The position numbers and the translations under genes were made by a program. 64,000 nt of DNA from Streptomyces sp. TLI_171. GTDB taxonomy: Bacteria > Actinomycetota > Actinomycetes > Streptomycetales > Streptomycetaceae. The stretch spans positions 2,976,001 to 3,040,000 of the forward strand of contig NZ_RAPS01000001.1 in assembly GCF_003610255.1 (NCBI RefSeq). Reading direction: 5' to 3'. Under the pieces are notes generated by a model that had not been told where the DNA came from, searched no databases, and saw only the letters and a program-made list of their open reading frames with translations. Below are positions 45,232 to 53,698 of this stretch, piece by piece. Numbering within the stretch: position 1 is the stretch's first letter; every line of letters starts with the position of its first letter.

Positions 45232-46187
45232 TCAGTCGTGGGTGAGGATGCTGCCGCGGCGGGAGAGGACGAAGTCGCGGAAGGCGGCGGCCGGCGGGGG
45301 AGGGGGCGGTTCGCGTGCCAGGCGAGGCCGATGGCGCGGCGGGTGCGGGGCGCGGTGACTTCGAGTTCGACGACGCCCGGGCGGGGGACCAGGGCGGGCG
45401 GGAGGAGGGCGACGCCGAGGCCCGCGGCGACCAGGCCGCGGAGGGTCTCGACCTCCTCGCCCTCGAAGGCGATCCGCGGGGTGAACCCGGCCTCGGTGCA
45501 GAAGCCCTCCATGATGTGCCGCAGGCCGTACCCCTCCTCCACCGTCACCCAGGGCTCCTCCGCGACCTCGGCCAGCCGGATCCGGCGCCGCCCGGCCAGC
45601 CGGTGGTCGGCGGGGACGGTCAGGAACAGCCGCTGCTCGTCCAGCGGACGGGCCGTCAGGTCGGGCGCGTCCGGAAGCGGGGAGACCAGGCAGAGGTCGA
45701 GCTCGCCGGCCCGCAGCCGTTCCAGCATCGCGGCCACGTAGTCCTGGACCAGCTGGAAGCGCACCCGCGGATGCCCGGCCCGGAACCCGCGCAGCAGCGC
45801 GGGCACCGCGTCCGTGCCCATGGTGTGCAGGAAGCCGAAGGCGACCCGCCCGCCGGCCGGGTCGGCCTCCGCGCGGGCCGCTTCCGCGCCCCGCTCCACC
45901 TCGGCGAGCGCCCGTTCGACGGAGTCCAGCAGCAGTCGCCCGGCCCGGGTCAGCCGGACGGTGCGCCCCTGCCGGGCCAGCAGGTCGACGCCGAGCTCGG
46001 TCTCCAGCCGGGCCACCGCCCGGGAGAGCGTGGGCTGCGGCATGCCGAGCAGCTGCGCGGCCCGGGTGACGTGCTCCAGCCGGGCGACCGCCGCGAACTC
46101 CGCCAACTGCGGTGCGAGGCGCGTCACATCGGTGTCGGGACCGAGCTCGGCGAGACGGACGGGGGCGGAGCTGCTCTGATACGTCAC
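45232..46187 (-). pseudogene. LysR family regulator, frameshifted near its C-terminus
   Basis: The helix-turn-helix (LAEFAAVARLEHVTRAAQLLGMPQPTLSRAVARLE) and substrate-binding domain are complete and read in frame from 46187 to about 45302. After WHANRPLP the frame goes into nonsense and would run on to 44373. A normal LysR ending (AAAFRDFVLSRRGSILTHD, stop at 45232) is found one frame over. Adding one C to the run at 45296-45300 (minus strand CCCCC) restores a continuous protein of about 318 residues. So this is either a real one-base deletion or a homopolymer sequencing error. It is divergent from the MFS gene, which it probably controls. Confidence 0.8.
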
Positions 46188-46251
46188 AGCATGGATCTTC
46201 GCTCATTCATGTATTGGACGCATCAACGGCCCCGGTCGTAGCGTCGTCGGC

Positions 46252-47529
46252 ATGCAGCCCTCAAGTACCGAGGCGGCCGCGCCCGCCCCCGCCACCGATC
46301 TCCGCCTGCGCCCCGGCAGCCGCGACTTCCGCCGCGCCAACCTCGCCCTGTTCGCCGCGGGCGTGGCCACCTTCGTCCTGCTGTACTCCACCCAGGGCCT
46401 GCTGCCGATCCTCTCCGCCGACCTCGGGCTGACGCCCGGTCAGGCCAGCTGGACCGCCTCCGCGTCCACCCTCGGGCTCGCGCTGGCCCTGCTGCCCGCC
46501 AGCGCGCTGTCCGACCGCTACGGGCGCACCGCCGTGATGACGGCCTCCACCCTCGCCGCCTCGGTGCTCGCCGTCGCGCTGCCGTTCGCCCCCGACCTGA
46601 CCACGCTGGTCGCGCTGCGGGCGCTGCAGGGTGCGGCCCTCGCCGGGCTCCCCGCGACCGCGATGGCCTACCTCGCCGAGGAGGTGCACCCGTCGGCGCT
46701 GGCCTCCGCGATGGGCCTGTACGTGGCCGGCAACTCGATCGGCGGGATGGGCGGCCGGCTGGTCTCCGGCTGGGCCGGGGCCGCCTGGGGCTGGCGCTGG
46801 GGGCTGGCCGTCTCCGCCGCCCTGGCGCTGCTCGCCGTGCTGGCCTTCCGGCTGCTGATCCCCCGGGCCCGGCACTTCCGCCGTGCGCCGGTGGACGCCC
46901 GGGCGCTGGCCGCGACCGTCGCCGGGCACCTGCGCAACCCGCTGCTGCTGCGGCTGTACGCGCTCGGGATGCTGTTCATGGCGGTGTTCGGCGCGGTGTA
47001 CAACACCGTCGGGTACCGGCTCACCGCGGCGCCCTTCCACCTGCCGCAGTCGGTGGCCGCCTCGATCTTCGTGGTCTACCTGGTCGGCACCGCGTCCTCC
47101 GCCTCGGCGGGCCGCCTGACCGCCCGCTGCGGCCGCCGCGGCACCCTCTACCTGGCCATCGGCACCACCACCGCGGGCCTGCTGCTCTCGCTGGCCGGTT
47201 CGCTGTTCTGCGCGATCCTCGGCCTGGTGCTGATCACCGCGGGCTTCTTCGCCGGCCACGCCACGGCCTCCTCGGCGGTCGGCCGCACCGCCGCCACCGG
47301 CCGCGCCCAGGCCTCCGCGCTCTACCTGATCGCCTACTACCTGGGCAACAGCCTCGGCGGCACCCTCGGCGCCGACGCCTACCACTCCAGCGGCTGGTCC
47401 GGCACCGCCACCGTCGCCCTCGCCGCCATGGCCGGCGCAGCCGGCGTCACCCTCTACGCCACCCATCGTGCGGTCGCCACCCGCCGGGCGGAGGCGGTGT
47501 CCGTCGGCCGGCTCGGGGCGCGCGCCTGA
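46252..47529 (+). CDS. Major facilitator superfamily transporter
   Basis: This 425-residue protein with 12 predicted membrane helices has the MFS loop motif LSDRYGRTAVM after helix 2 and a weaker repeat TARCGRRGTLYL in the second half. It resembles YnfM/arabinose-efflux type drug exporters. It is divergent from a LysR gene with 64 bases between starts; such pairs usually show LysR control of the exporter. A TAGCGT element lies 7 nt before the ATG, so it may be leaderless. Confidence 0.9.
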   Translation: MQPSSTEAAAPAPATDLRLRPGSRDFRRANLALFAAGVATFVLLYSTQGLLPILSADLGLTPGQASWTASASTLGLALALLPASALSDRYGRTAVMTASTLAASVLAVALPFAPDLTTLVALRALQGAALAGLPATAMAYLAEEVHPSALASAMGLYVAGNSIGGMGGRLVSGWAGAAWGWRWGLAVSAALALLAVLAFRLLIPRARHFRRAPVDARALAATVAGHLRNPLLLRLYALGMLFMAVFGAVYNTVGYRLTAAPFHLPQSVAASIFVVYLVGTASSASAGRLTARCGRRGTLYLAIGTTTAGLLLSLAGSLFCAILGLVLITAGFFAGHATASSAVGRTAATGRAQASALYLIAYYLGNSLGGTLGADAYHSSGWSGTATVALAAMAGAAGVTLYATHRAVATRRAEAVSVGRLGARA

Positions 47530-47546
47530 CGGTCCGCCGAGAACGC

Positions 47547-47600
47547 CGAACGCCGCGGCCGGAGCTCCCTTCCCCCGGGGAGCTCCGGCCGCGGCGTTCG
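47547..47600. terminator. Strong bidirectional terminator
   Basis: A 22-bp perfect inverted repeat (47547-47568 with 47579-47600) with a 10-base loop lies between convergent MFS and deoA genes. Confidence 0.88.
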
Positions 47601-47609
47601 GACGGTCGG

Positions 47610-48887
47610 TCAGGCGATGCGGTCGAGGACGATCGGGGCCGGGGTGAAGGCGGTGCCGGTGGGGGCGATCGCGGTGGCGCCGTCGAGGGCTTCCAGGGCG
47701 TACGGGAAGCGGTCCGGGGTGTCGGTGTGCAGGGTGAGCAGCGGCTGGCCGGCGGTGACGGTGTCACCGGGCTTGGCGTGGAGCTCGATGCCGGCGCCGG
47801 CCTGGACCGGGTCCTCCTTGCGGGCGCGGCCGGCGCCGAGGCGCCAGGCGGCGACGCCGACGGCGTAGGCGTCGAGGGCGGTGAGGACGCCGGTGGCGGG
47901 CGCGGTGACGACGTGCTGCTCGCGGGCGACCGGGAGCGCGGCGTCGGGGTCGCCGCCCTGGGCGGCGATCATGCGGCGCCAGTGGTCCATGGCGGAACCG
48001 TCGCGGAGGGCGTCGGCCGGGTCCTTGCCGTGCACGCCGGCGGCGGCGAGCATTTCGCGGGCCAGTGCGAGGGTGAGCTCGACGACGTCGGCGGGGCCGC
48101 CGCCGGCCAGCACCTCGACGGATTCGCGGACTTCGAGCGCGTTGCCGGCGGTCAGGCCGAGCGGGGTGGACATGTCGGTGAGCAGGGCGACCGTGGCGAC
48201 CCCGGCGGAGCGGCCCAGACCGACCATGGTGCGGGCGAGTTCGCGGGCGTCGTCGAGGTTCTTCATGAACGCGCCGGAGCCGACCTTGACGTCCAGGACG
48301 AGCGCGCCGGTGCCCTCGGCGATCTTCTTGGACATGATCGAGGAGGCGATCAGCGGGATCGCCTCGACGGTGCCGGTGACGTCGCGCAGGGCGTAGAGCT
48401 TCTTGTCGGCAGGGGCCAGGCCGTCGCCGGCCGCGCAGATCACCGCGCCGGTGGAGTCGAGGACGGCGAGCATCTCCTCGTTGGAGAGCAGGGCGCGCCA
48501 GCCGGGGATGGACTCCAGCTTGTCGAGGGTGCCGCCGGTGTGGCCGAGGCCGCGGCCGGAGAGCTGCGGGACGGCGGCGCCGCAGGCGGCGACCAGCGGG
48601 GCGAGCGGGAGGGTGATCTTGTCGCCGACGCCGCCGGTGGAGTGCTTGTCGGCGGTGGGGACGCCGAGCGAGGAGAAGTCCATCCGTTCGCCGGAGCGGA
48701 TCATCGCGTCGGTCCAGCGGCTGATCTCACGGGCCGTCATGCCGTTGAGCAGGATGGCCATGGCGAGGGCGGACATCTGCTCGTCGGCCACCTCGCCCCG
48801 GGTGTAGGCGTCGATGACCCAGTCGATCTGGGGGTCGGTCAGCTCGCCCCGGTCGCGCTTGGCCCGGATGACGGAGATGGCGTCCAT
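47610..48887 (-). CDS. deoA: Thymidine phosphorylase
   Basis: This enzyme phosphorolyses thymidine and deoxyuridine to base and deoxyribose-1-phosphate. It is 425 residues long. It shows the family signature SGRGLGHTGGTLDKLESIPG, the phosphate-binding STGGVGDKITL and substrate residues in LRDVTGTVEAIPLIASSIMSKK. ATG 48887 (MDAISVIRAKRDRGEL) is preceded by a GGAG site, so unlike several regulon members it has a leader of about 50 nt from the predicted TAGAGT promoter. The operator (48949-48960) and a large hairpin lie upstream. Confidence 0.95.
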   Translation of the reverse strand: MDAISVIRAKRDRGELTDPQIDWVIDAYTRGEVADEQMSALAMAILLNGMTAREISRWTDAMIRSGERMDFSSLGVPTADKHSTGGVGDKITLPLAPLVAACGAAVPQLSGRGLGHTGGTLDKLESIPGWRALLSNEEMLAVLDSTGAVICAAGDGLAPADKKLYALRDVTGTVEAIPLIASSIMSKKIAEGTGALVLDVKVGSGAFMKNLDDARELARTMVGLGRSAGVATVALLTDMSTPLGLTAGNALEVRESVEVLAGGGPADVVELTLALAREMLAAAGVHGKDPADALRDGSAMDHWRRMIAAQGGDPDAALPVAREQHVVTAPATGVLTALDAYAVGVAAWRLGAGRARKEDPVQAGAGIELHAKPGDTVTAGQPLLTLHTDTPDRFPYALEALDGATAIAPTGTAFTPAPIVLDRIA

Positions 48888-48913
48888 ACACGTGCTCCAG
48901 AGGGGGGTGAAAT

Positions 48914-48954
48914 GCGTAGAGTGCCGCGGGATGTCCTCCCGCGACACTCTACGC
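48914..48954 (-). repeat. 18-bp inverted repeat upstream of deoA, overlapping the operator
   Basis: The left arm 48914-48931 pairs with 48937-48954 with one mismatch and a 5-base centre. It lies just after the cdd stop and may end the upstream transport operon, act in the deoA leader, or extend operator half-sites (both arms carry GCGTAGAGT or its complement). Confidence 0.7.
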
Positions 48955-48960
48955 GCGTAA
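48949..48960. promoter_or_regulatory. Nucleoside-regulon operator at deoA (11/12 match)
   Basis: CTACGCGCGTAA differs from the palindrome at the last base. On the minus strand it overlaps a TAGAGT -10 candidate. Confidence 0.7.
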
Positions 48961-48972
48961 CAACGCAAACAG

Positions 48973-49374
48973 CTACAGCATCTCCGGCCCGAACGCGTCC
49001 GGCAGCACCTCGCTCATCGGCCGCACCCCGGAGGGCAGGTCGACCAGCAGCTCGGGTCCGCCGTGCTCGTACAGCAGCTGGCGGCAGCGCCCGCACGGCA
49101 TCAGCAGCTCGCCGCCGCCGTCCACGCAGGTGAAGGCCACCAGCCGGCCGCCGCCGGAGGCGTGCAGCGCGGAGACCAGACCGCACTCGGCGCACAGGCC
49201 GAGTCCGTACGAGGCGTTCTCCACGTTGCAGCCGACCACGGTGCGGCCGTCCTCGACCAGGGCCGCGGCCCCGACCGGGTACTTGCTGTAGGGGGCGTAC
49301 GCGTGCCGCATCGCGGAGCGCGCCGCCTCCCGCAGGGTCTCCCAGTCGGGCGCCGGGGCGGCGGGGGCCGTCAC
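48973..49374 (-). CDS. cdd: Cytidine deaminase
   Basis: This 133-residue zinc enzyme converts (deoxy)cytidine to (deoxy)uridine, feeding DeoA. The family signature is complete: NVENASYGLGLCAECG (zinc Cys in place of His, with catalytic Glu) and MPCGRCRQLLYEHGG (second and third zinc Cys). GTG 49374 overlaps the permease stop by 4 bases, so cdd is the last gene of the bmpA-ABC operon. The frame remains open upstream only because of GC bias. Confidence 0.94.
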   Translation of the reverse strand: MTAPAAPAPDWETLREAARSAMRHAYAPYSKYPVGAAALVEDGRTVVGCNVENASYGLGLCAECGLVSALHASGGGRLVAFTCVDGGGELLMPCGRCRQLLYEHGGPELLVDLPSGVRPMSEVLPDAFGPEML

Positions 49375-50636
49375 TTGCCCTCGCCCTTGCGGTAGACCTG
49401 GCCGTCCGCCTTCGGCGGCCGCAGCCGCTGCGAGGCGAGCGCCAGCACCGCCAGGGTGATGACGTACGGGGTGGCGACGATCAGCGGGCGCTGCACCTCG
49501 TCGGTGAGCGCGTACCAGGCGGCCACGCCGCCCGCGACGACCACGCTGATCACGCCGGCCACCAGCTGGCGGCGGTAGAACTGCCAGCAGGCGAGCAGCG
49601 CCATCGCGATGGCGACCACCAGCAGCAGCACGTGCACCGAGTCGGCGTCGCGCAGCTGGAGGCTGTCGGTGAAGCCGAACAGGCCGGCGCCGGCGGCCAG
49701 GCCGCCCGGCATCCAGTTGCCGAAGATCATCGCGGCCAGACCGATGAAGCCGCGGCCCTGGGTCTGGCCGTCCCGGTAGAAGTGCGCGGCGACCAGCGAC
49801 AGGTAGGCGCCGCCGAGGCCGGCGAAGGCGCCGGAGGAGATCACCGCGAGGTACTTGTACTTGTAGACGTTGACGCCCAGCGACTCGGCGGCGATCGGGT
49901 TCTCGCCGCAGGAGCGCAGCCGCAGGCCGAACACGGTGCGCCAGAGCAGGAAGTAACTGCCGATCAGGAACGCGGCGGCGATCAGGATGACCACCGACAG
50001 GTTGGTGACCACGCCGCCGACGATGCCGGCCAGGTCGGAGACCAGGAAGTAGTGGTGCCCCTCGACGGTCTTCAGCCAGTCGGACAGGCCGGGGACGGTC
50101 AGCTGCGGCAGCGAGTCCGCGGGCGGCGACTGGTTCGCACCGGCGCCGTCGTTGACGTAGTCCTTGTAGTAGATCCGGTTGACGTAGGCGCACAGGCCGG
50201 GGATCAGCAGGTTGACGCCGACGCCGGAGACGATGTGGTCGACGCCGAAGGTGACGGTGACCAGCGCGTGCAGCAGACCGCCGAGCGCGCCGCCCGCCAT
50301 GCCGGCCAGCAGGCCGACCCACGGGTTGACCAGGAAGCCGCCCCAGGCGCCGCAGAAGGTGCCGGCCACCATCATGCCTTCGAGGCCGATGTTGACCACG
50401 CCCGCGCGCTCGGACCAGAGGCCGCCGAGACCGGCCATCGCGATCGGCACCGCCGAGGACAGCGCGGCGCTGATCTGACCGGAGGAGGTCAGGCCGTGGT
50501 TGCCGGTGGCCGCCCCGACCACCGCGAACAGCACCAGGGCGAGGGCGATCAGCAGCAGCACCACCGGCCAGGTGAGCTTCGGCTTCTTCGCGGGCGCGAC
50601 GGGCGACTTGGGCTTTCCGGCGAGTGCGGTGCTCAT
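49371..50636 (-). CDS. Nucleoside ABC transporter permease (subunit 2)
   Basis: This 421-residue membrane protein of the BPD_transp_2 family has about ten helices and the signature ERAGVVNIGLEGMM, which is typical of basic-membrane-protein/nucleoside importers (NupC/YufQ-like). The conserved permease loop RSCGENPIAAESLGV is present. It overlaps the first permease gene by 4 bases (ATGA) at its start and cdd at its end. It imports nucleosides with the other permease, the ATPase and BmpA. Confidence 0.92.
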   Translation of the reverse strand: MSTALAGKPKSPVAPAKKPKLTWPVVLLLIALALVLFAVVGAATGNHGLTSSGQISAALSSAVPIAMAGLGGLWSERAGVVNIGLEGMMVAGTFCGAWGGFLVNPWVGLLAGMAGGALGGLLHALVTVTFGVDHIVSGVGVNLLIPGLCAYVNRIYYKDYVNDGAGANQSPPADSLPQLTVPGLSDWLKTVEGHHYFLVSDLAGIVGGVVTNLSVVILIAAAFLIGSYFLLWRTVFGLRLRSCGENPIAAESLGVNVYKYKYLAVISSGAFAGLGGAYLSLVAAHFYRDGQTQGRGFIGLAAMIFGNWMPGGLAAGAGLFGFTDSLQLRDADSVHVLLLVVAIAMALLACWQFYRRQLVAGVISVVVAGGVAAWYALTDEVQRPLIVATPYVITLAVLALASQRLRPPKADGQVYRKGEGK

Positions 50637-51796
50637 GCCGCCACCTCCTTCTGGGCGGCCGCAGCCTGGGCGGCGAGCTCGGCGCCGACCTTCTGCTGCT
50701 GGCGCTTGAGGCCGTAGCGGCGCACCAGCTCGTAGGCCACGACGACGCAGATGACGATGGTGCCCTGGATCACCGGAATGATCTCGGACGGGTAGTCGCC
50801 CTGGGTGGGCAGCTGGGCGCCGGAGGCGTCCAGGAAGGCGAACAGCAGCGCGGAGAACGCGATGCCGATCGGGCTGTTGCGGCCGAGCAGCGCCACCGCG
50901 ATGCCGGTGAAGCCCAGGCCGGTCTGCACGTTCTGCCCGAAGTACGGGGTGTTCTGCATCAGTTCGGGCAGGCCGATCAGACCGGCCAGCGCGCCGGAGA
51001 CCACGATCGAGGTGATCACCATGCGCTTGACGTTGACGCCGGAGGCCTTGGCGGCGGTCTCCGAACGGCCGGTGGCGCGCAGGTCGAAGCCGAACCGGGT
51101 GCGGTTCAGCGTGAACTGGAAGACCACGCCGACCAGCACCGCGATCACGATGAAGCCCCACAGGGTGCCGCCCTGCGTCTCGAACGCGAAGAAGTGGCTG
51201 GACTCGGAGATCTTGGCGGTCTGGATCGAGTTGGTGGTGCCCTTGGTCTGCGGCGCGAAGATGCCGGGCACCAGCAGCACGCCGATCACGGCGACCGCGA
51301 TGTAGTTCAGCATGATGGTCGAGATGACCTCGCTGACGCCCCGGTAGACCTTCAGCAGACCGGCGATCGACGCCCACAGGCCGCCGACCAGCATCGCGGT
51401 GATCAGCAGCAGCGGGATCTGCAGGAACGCCGGCAGGTCGACCTGGCTGCCGACGTACGCGGCGAACATCATGCCGAGCTTGTACTGGCCCTCGATGCCG
51501 ATGTTGAACAGGTTCATCCGGAACCCGAACGCGGCGGCGGCCGCGGCCAGGTAGTACACGGTGGCCTTGTTCAGGGTGGCGACCTGGCCGTCCGAGGCGG
51601 TGCCGTAGTCCCACATGATGCGGAAGGCGTCGAACGGGTCGCGGCCGGAGACCGCCAGCAGGGTGCCGGCGATGACCGCAGACAGCAGCACCGCGAGCAC
51701 GGGGGCGGCCAGCCCGAGGGCGATCCGCTCCAGGTCGATGCGCTCGCGCAGCGAACGCTTGGCCGCGGGTGCGGCCGGGGGGTTGGGACTGGTCAT
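50633..51796 (-). CDS. Nucleoside ABC transporter permease (subunit 1)
   Basis: This 387-residue permease has about nine helices. Its signature FRMNLFNIGIEGQYKLG corresponds to the NIGLEG motif of subunit 2, and its cytoplasmic loop FDLRATGRSETAAKASGVNV is the ATPase-contact region. ATG 51796 follows the ATPase stop by only 4 bases. It is the partner of the 49371-50636 product in a heterodimeric importer. Confidence 0.92.
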   Translation of the reverse strand: MTSPNPPAAPAAKRSLRERIDLERIALGLAAPVLAVLLSAVIAGTLLAVSGRDPFDAFRIMWDYGTASDGQVATLNKATVYYLAAAAAAFGFRMNLFNIGIEGQYKLGMMFAAYVGSQVDLPAFLQIPLLLITAMLVGGLWASIAGLLKVYRGVSEVISTIMLNYIAVAVIGVLLVPGIFAPQTKGTTNSIQTAKISESSHFFAFETQGGTLWGFIVIAVLVGVVFQFTLNRTRFGFDLRATGRSETAAKASGVNVKRMVITSIVVSGALAGLIGLPELMQNTPYFGQNVQTGLGFTGIAVALLGRNSPIGIAFSALLFAFLDASGAQLPTQGDYPSEIIPVIQGTIVICVVVAYELVRRYGLKRQQQKVGAELAAQAAAAQKEVAA

Positions 51797-51800
51797 GTGG

Positions 51801-53573
51801 CTACTCCCCCGCCTGCTCGTCGTCGGCGGTGTCGGTGGACGGGGTGGCGTCGGTGCCGTTCCCGGACTGCTCGGCCTCGGTGCCCTCGGCGGCGAGCGCC
51901 CGGTCCTCGGCGACGGCCTCCGGGGCGGACTCCAGGTGGCCGCGGGCCGCGCCGGCCATCGCGGTGCCCAGGTCCTCGGCGGTGACGGTGGCCGGGTCGG
52001 CGTCGGCGACCAGGCGGCCGCGGTAGATGACCCGGATGGAGTCGGACAGGCCGATCAGCTCGTCCAGGTCGGCGGAGATCAGCAGCACCGCCAGGCCCTC
52101 GCGCTGGGCGGACCGGATCTGCTCCCAGATCTGGGCCTGCGCGCCGACGTCCACACCGCGGGTCGGGTGGGCGGCGATCAGCAGCTTCGGGCCGTGGCTC
52201 ATCTCGCGGCCGACGATCAGCTTCTGCTGGTTGCCGCCGGAGAGCGAGGCCGCGGTGACCTCGATGCCGGGGGTGCGGACGTCGTACTCCTCGACGATCC
52301 GCTGGGTGTCGGCGCGGGCGCCGGCCGGGTCGAGCAGCGCGCCCTTGGAGTTGGGCCGCTCGGTGACGTGGCCGAGGATCCGGTTCTCCCAGAGCGGGGC
52401 CTCCAGCAGCAGGCCGTGCCGGTGCCGGTCCTCGGGGATGTAGCCGATGCCGGCCTCGCGGCGGGCCCGGGTCAGGGTGCGGGTCAGGTCGGCGCCGTCC
52501 AGCGTGACGGTGCCGGCGTCCAGCGGCAGCATGCCCATGATGGCCTCGACCAGTTCGGCCTGGCCGTTGCCCTCGACACCGGCGATGCCGAGGATCTCGC
52601 CCTTGCGGATCCGCAGCGACACGTCGTCCAGGACGACGCGCTCGACGCCCTCGGCGTCCGGCTTGGCGATCCGCAGGCCCTCGACCTTGAGCATCTCGGT
52701 CTCGGTGACGGTGGAGGCGCGGCTCTCCGGGGAGGGCAGTTCGGCGCCGACCATCAGCTCGGCGAGCTGACGGGCCGTCACGGTGCGCGGATCGGCGTCG
52801 CCGACGGTGGTGCCGCGGCGGATCACGCTGATCGCGTCGGCCACCGAGAGCACCTCGTGCAGCTTGTGCGAGATGAAGATGACGGTGACGCCCTCGGCCT
52901 TGAGCTCGCGCAGGTTGTCGAACAGCGCGTCGACCTCCTGCGGGACCAGCACCGCGGTGGGCTCGTCCAGGATCAGGATCCGGGCGCCGCGGTACAGCAC
53001 CTTGAGGATCTCGACCCGCTGCCGGTCGGCCACGCCGAGGTCCTCGACCAGGACGTCCGGCTTGACGCCGAGGCCGTACTGCTCGGAGAGTTCGCGGATC
53101 TTCGCCTTGGCGGCCGCGCCGATGCCGTGCAGCTGCTCGCCGCCCAGCACGATGTTCTCCCACACGGTGAAGTTGTCGGCCAGCATGAAGTGCTGGTGCA
53201 CCATGCCGATGCCGCGCGCGATGGCGTCCGCGGGGGTGCCGAACTCCACCTGCTCGCCGTCGATGGCGATGGTGCCCTCGTCCGGCTTCTGCATCCCGTA
53301 GAGGATCTTCATCAGGGTGGACTTGCCGGCGCCGTTCTCGCCCATCAGCGCGTGCACGGTGCCCCGCTGCACGGTGATGTCGATGTCGTGGTTGGCCACC
53401 ACGCCGGGGAAGCGCTTGGTGATGCCGCGCAGTTCGACGGCCGGTGTCGCCGTCCCCGCGCTGGGGGTGCCGCCCGTGGGGACGGAGTCGGAGGGGGTGA
53501 TGGCGATCTCCTGCTGGTCGTCGGGCGCTTCGTCGCGCTGGAAGCTCAGGGGGATTCTCGGGGTACGGGACAC
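51801..53573 (-). CDS. Nucleoside ABC transporter ATP-binding protein (two ABC domains)
   Basis: This is a tandem ABC ATPase of the sugar/nucleoside type (RbsA/NupO-like). Domain 1 has MGENGAGKSTLM, a GVADRQRVEILK signature region and ILILDEPTAVL. Domain 2 has GVEGNGQAELV and LSGGNQQKLIVGREM. Lost catalytic residues in the second half are normal for the type. The start is uncertain: GTG 53573 gives 590 residues, ATG 53624 is longer, and an AGGAG site sits 6 nt before an ATC codon at 53501 (IleThrProSer). The acidic C-terminal tail (GTEAEQSGNGTDATP...DDEQAGE) is low-complexity. Confidence 0.88.
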   Translation of the reverse strand: MSRTPRIPLSFQRDEAPDDQQEIAITPSDSVPTGGTPSAGTATPAVELRGITKRFPGVVANHDIDITVQRGTVHALMGENGAGKSTLMKILYGMQKPDEGTIAIDGEQVEFGTPADAIARGIGMVHQHFMLADNFTVWENIVLGGEQLHGIGAAAKAKIRELSEQYGLGVKPDVLVEDLGVADRQRVEILKVLYRGARILILDEPTAVLVPQEVDALFDNLRELKAEGVTVIFISHKLHEVLSVADAISVIRRGTTVGDADPRTVTARQLAELMVGAELPSPESRASTVTETEMLKVEGLRIAKPDAEGVERVVLDDVSLRIRKGEILGIAGVEGNGQAELVEAIMGMLPLDAGTVTLDGADLTRTLTRARREAGIGYIPEDRHRHGLLLEAPLWENRILGHVTERPNSKGALLDPAGARADTQRIVEEYDVRTPGIEVTAASLSGGNQQKLIVGREMSHGPKLLIAAHPTRGVDVGAQAQIWEQIRSAQREGLAVLLISADLDELIGLSDSIRVIYRGRLVADADPATVTAEDLGTAMAGAARGHLESAPEAVAEDRALAAEGTEAEQSGNGTDATPSTDTADDEQAGE

Positions 53574-53657
53574 CGGGCGGGGGTGCGGAACGGGCAGGGG
53601 CCCGGGGGATGCGCCTGGGCGCATCCGTCCGAGCCCCTTCCGTGAGATGTGGCAGAC

Positions 53658-53690
53658 CACCGCGCCGCCCGGTGACCGGACGGCGCGGTG
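53658..53690 (-). terminator. Hairpin between bmpA and the ATPase gene
   Basis: CACCGCGCCG..CGG pairs with CCG..CGGCGCGGTG, with one mismatch. Placed after the substrate-binding protein gene, it probably partly terminates or protects bmpA mRNA so that more binding protein than transporter is made. Confidence 0.6.
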
Positions 53691-53698
53691 ACGGTGGA

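Noticed and set aside
44373..45295. C-terminal extension of the LysR frame as a novel fused domain
   Set aside because: The extra 300 residues run antisense through the SRPBCC gene and are Gly/Ala/Arg-rich; a one-base frameshift explains them.
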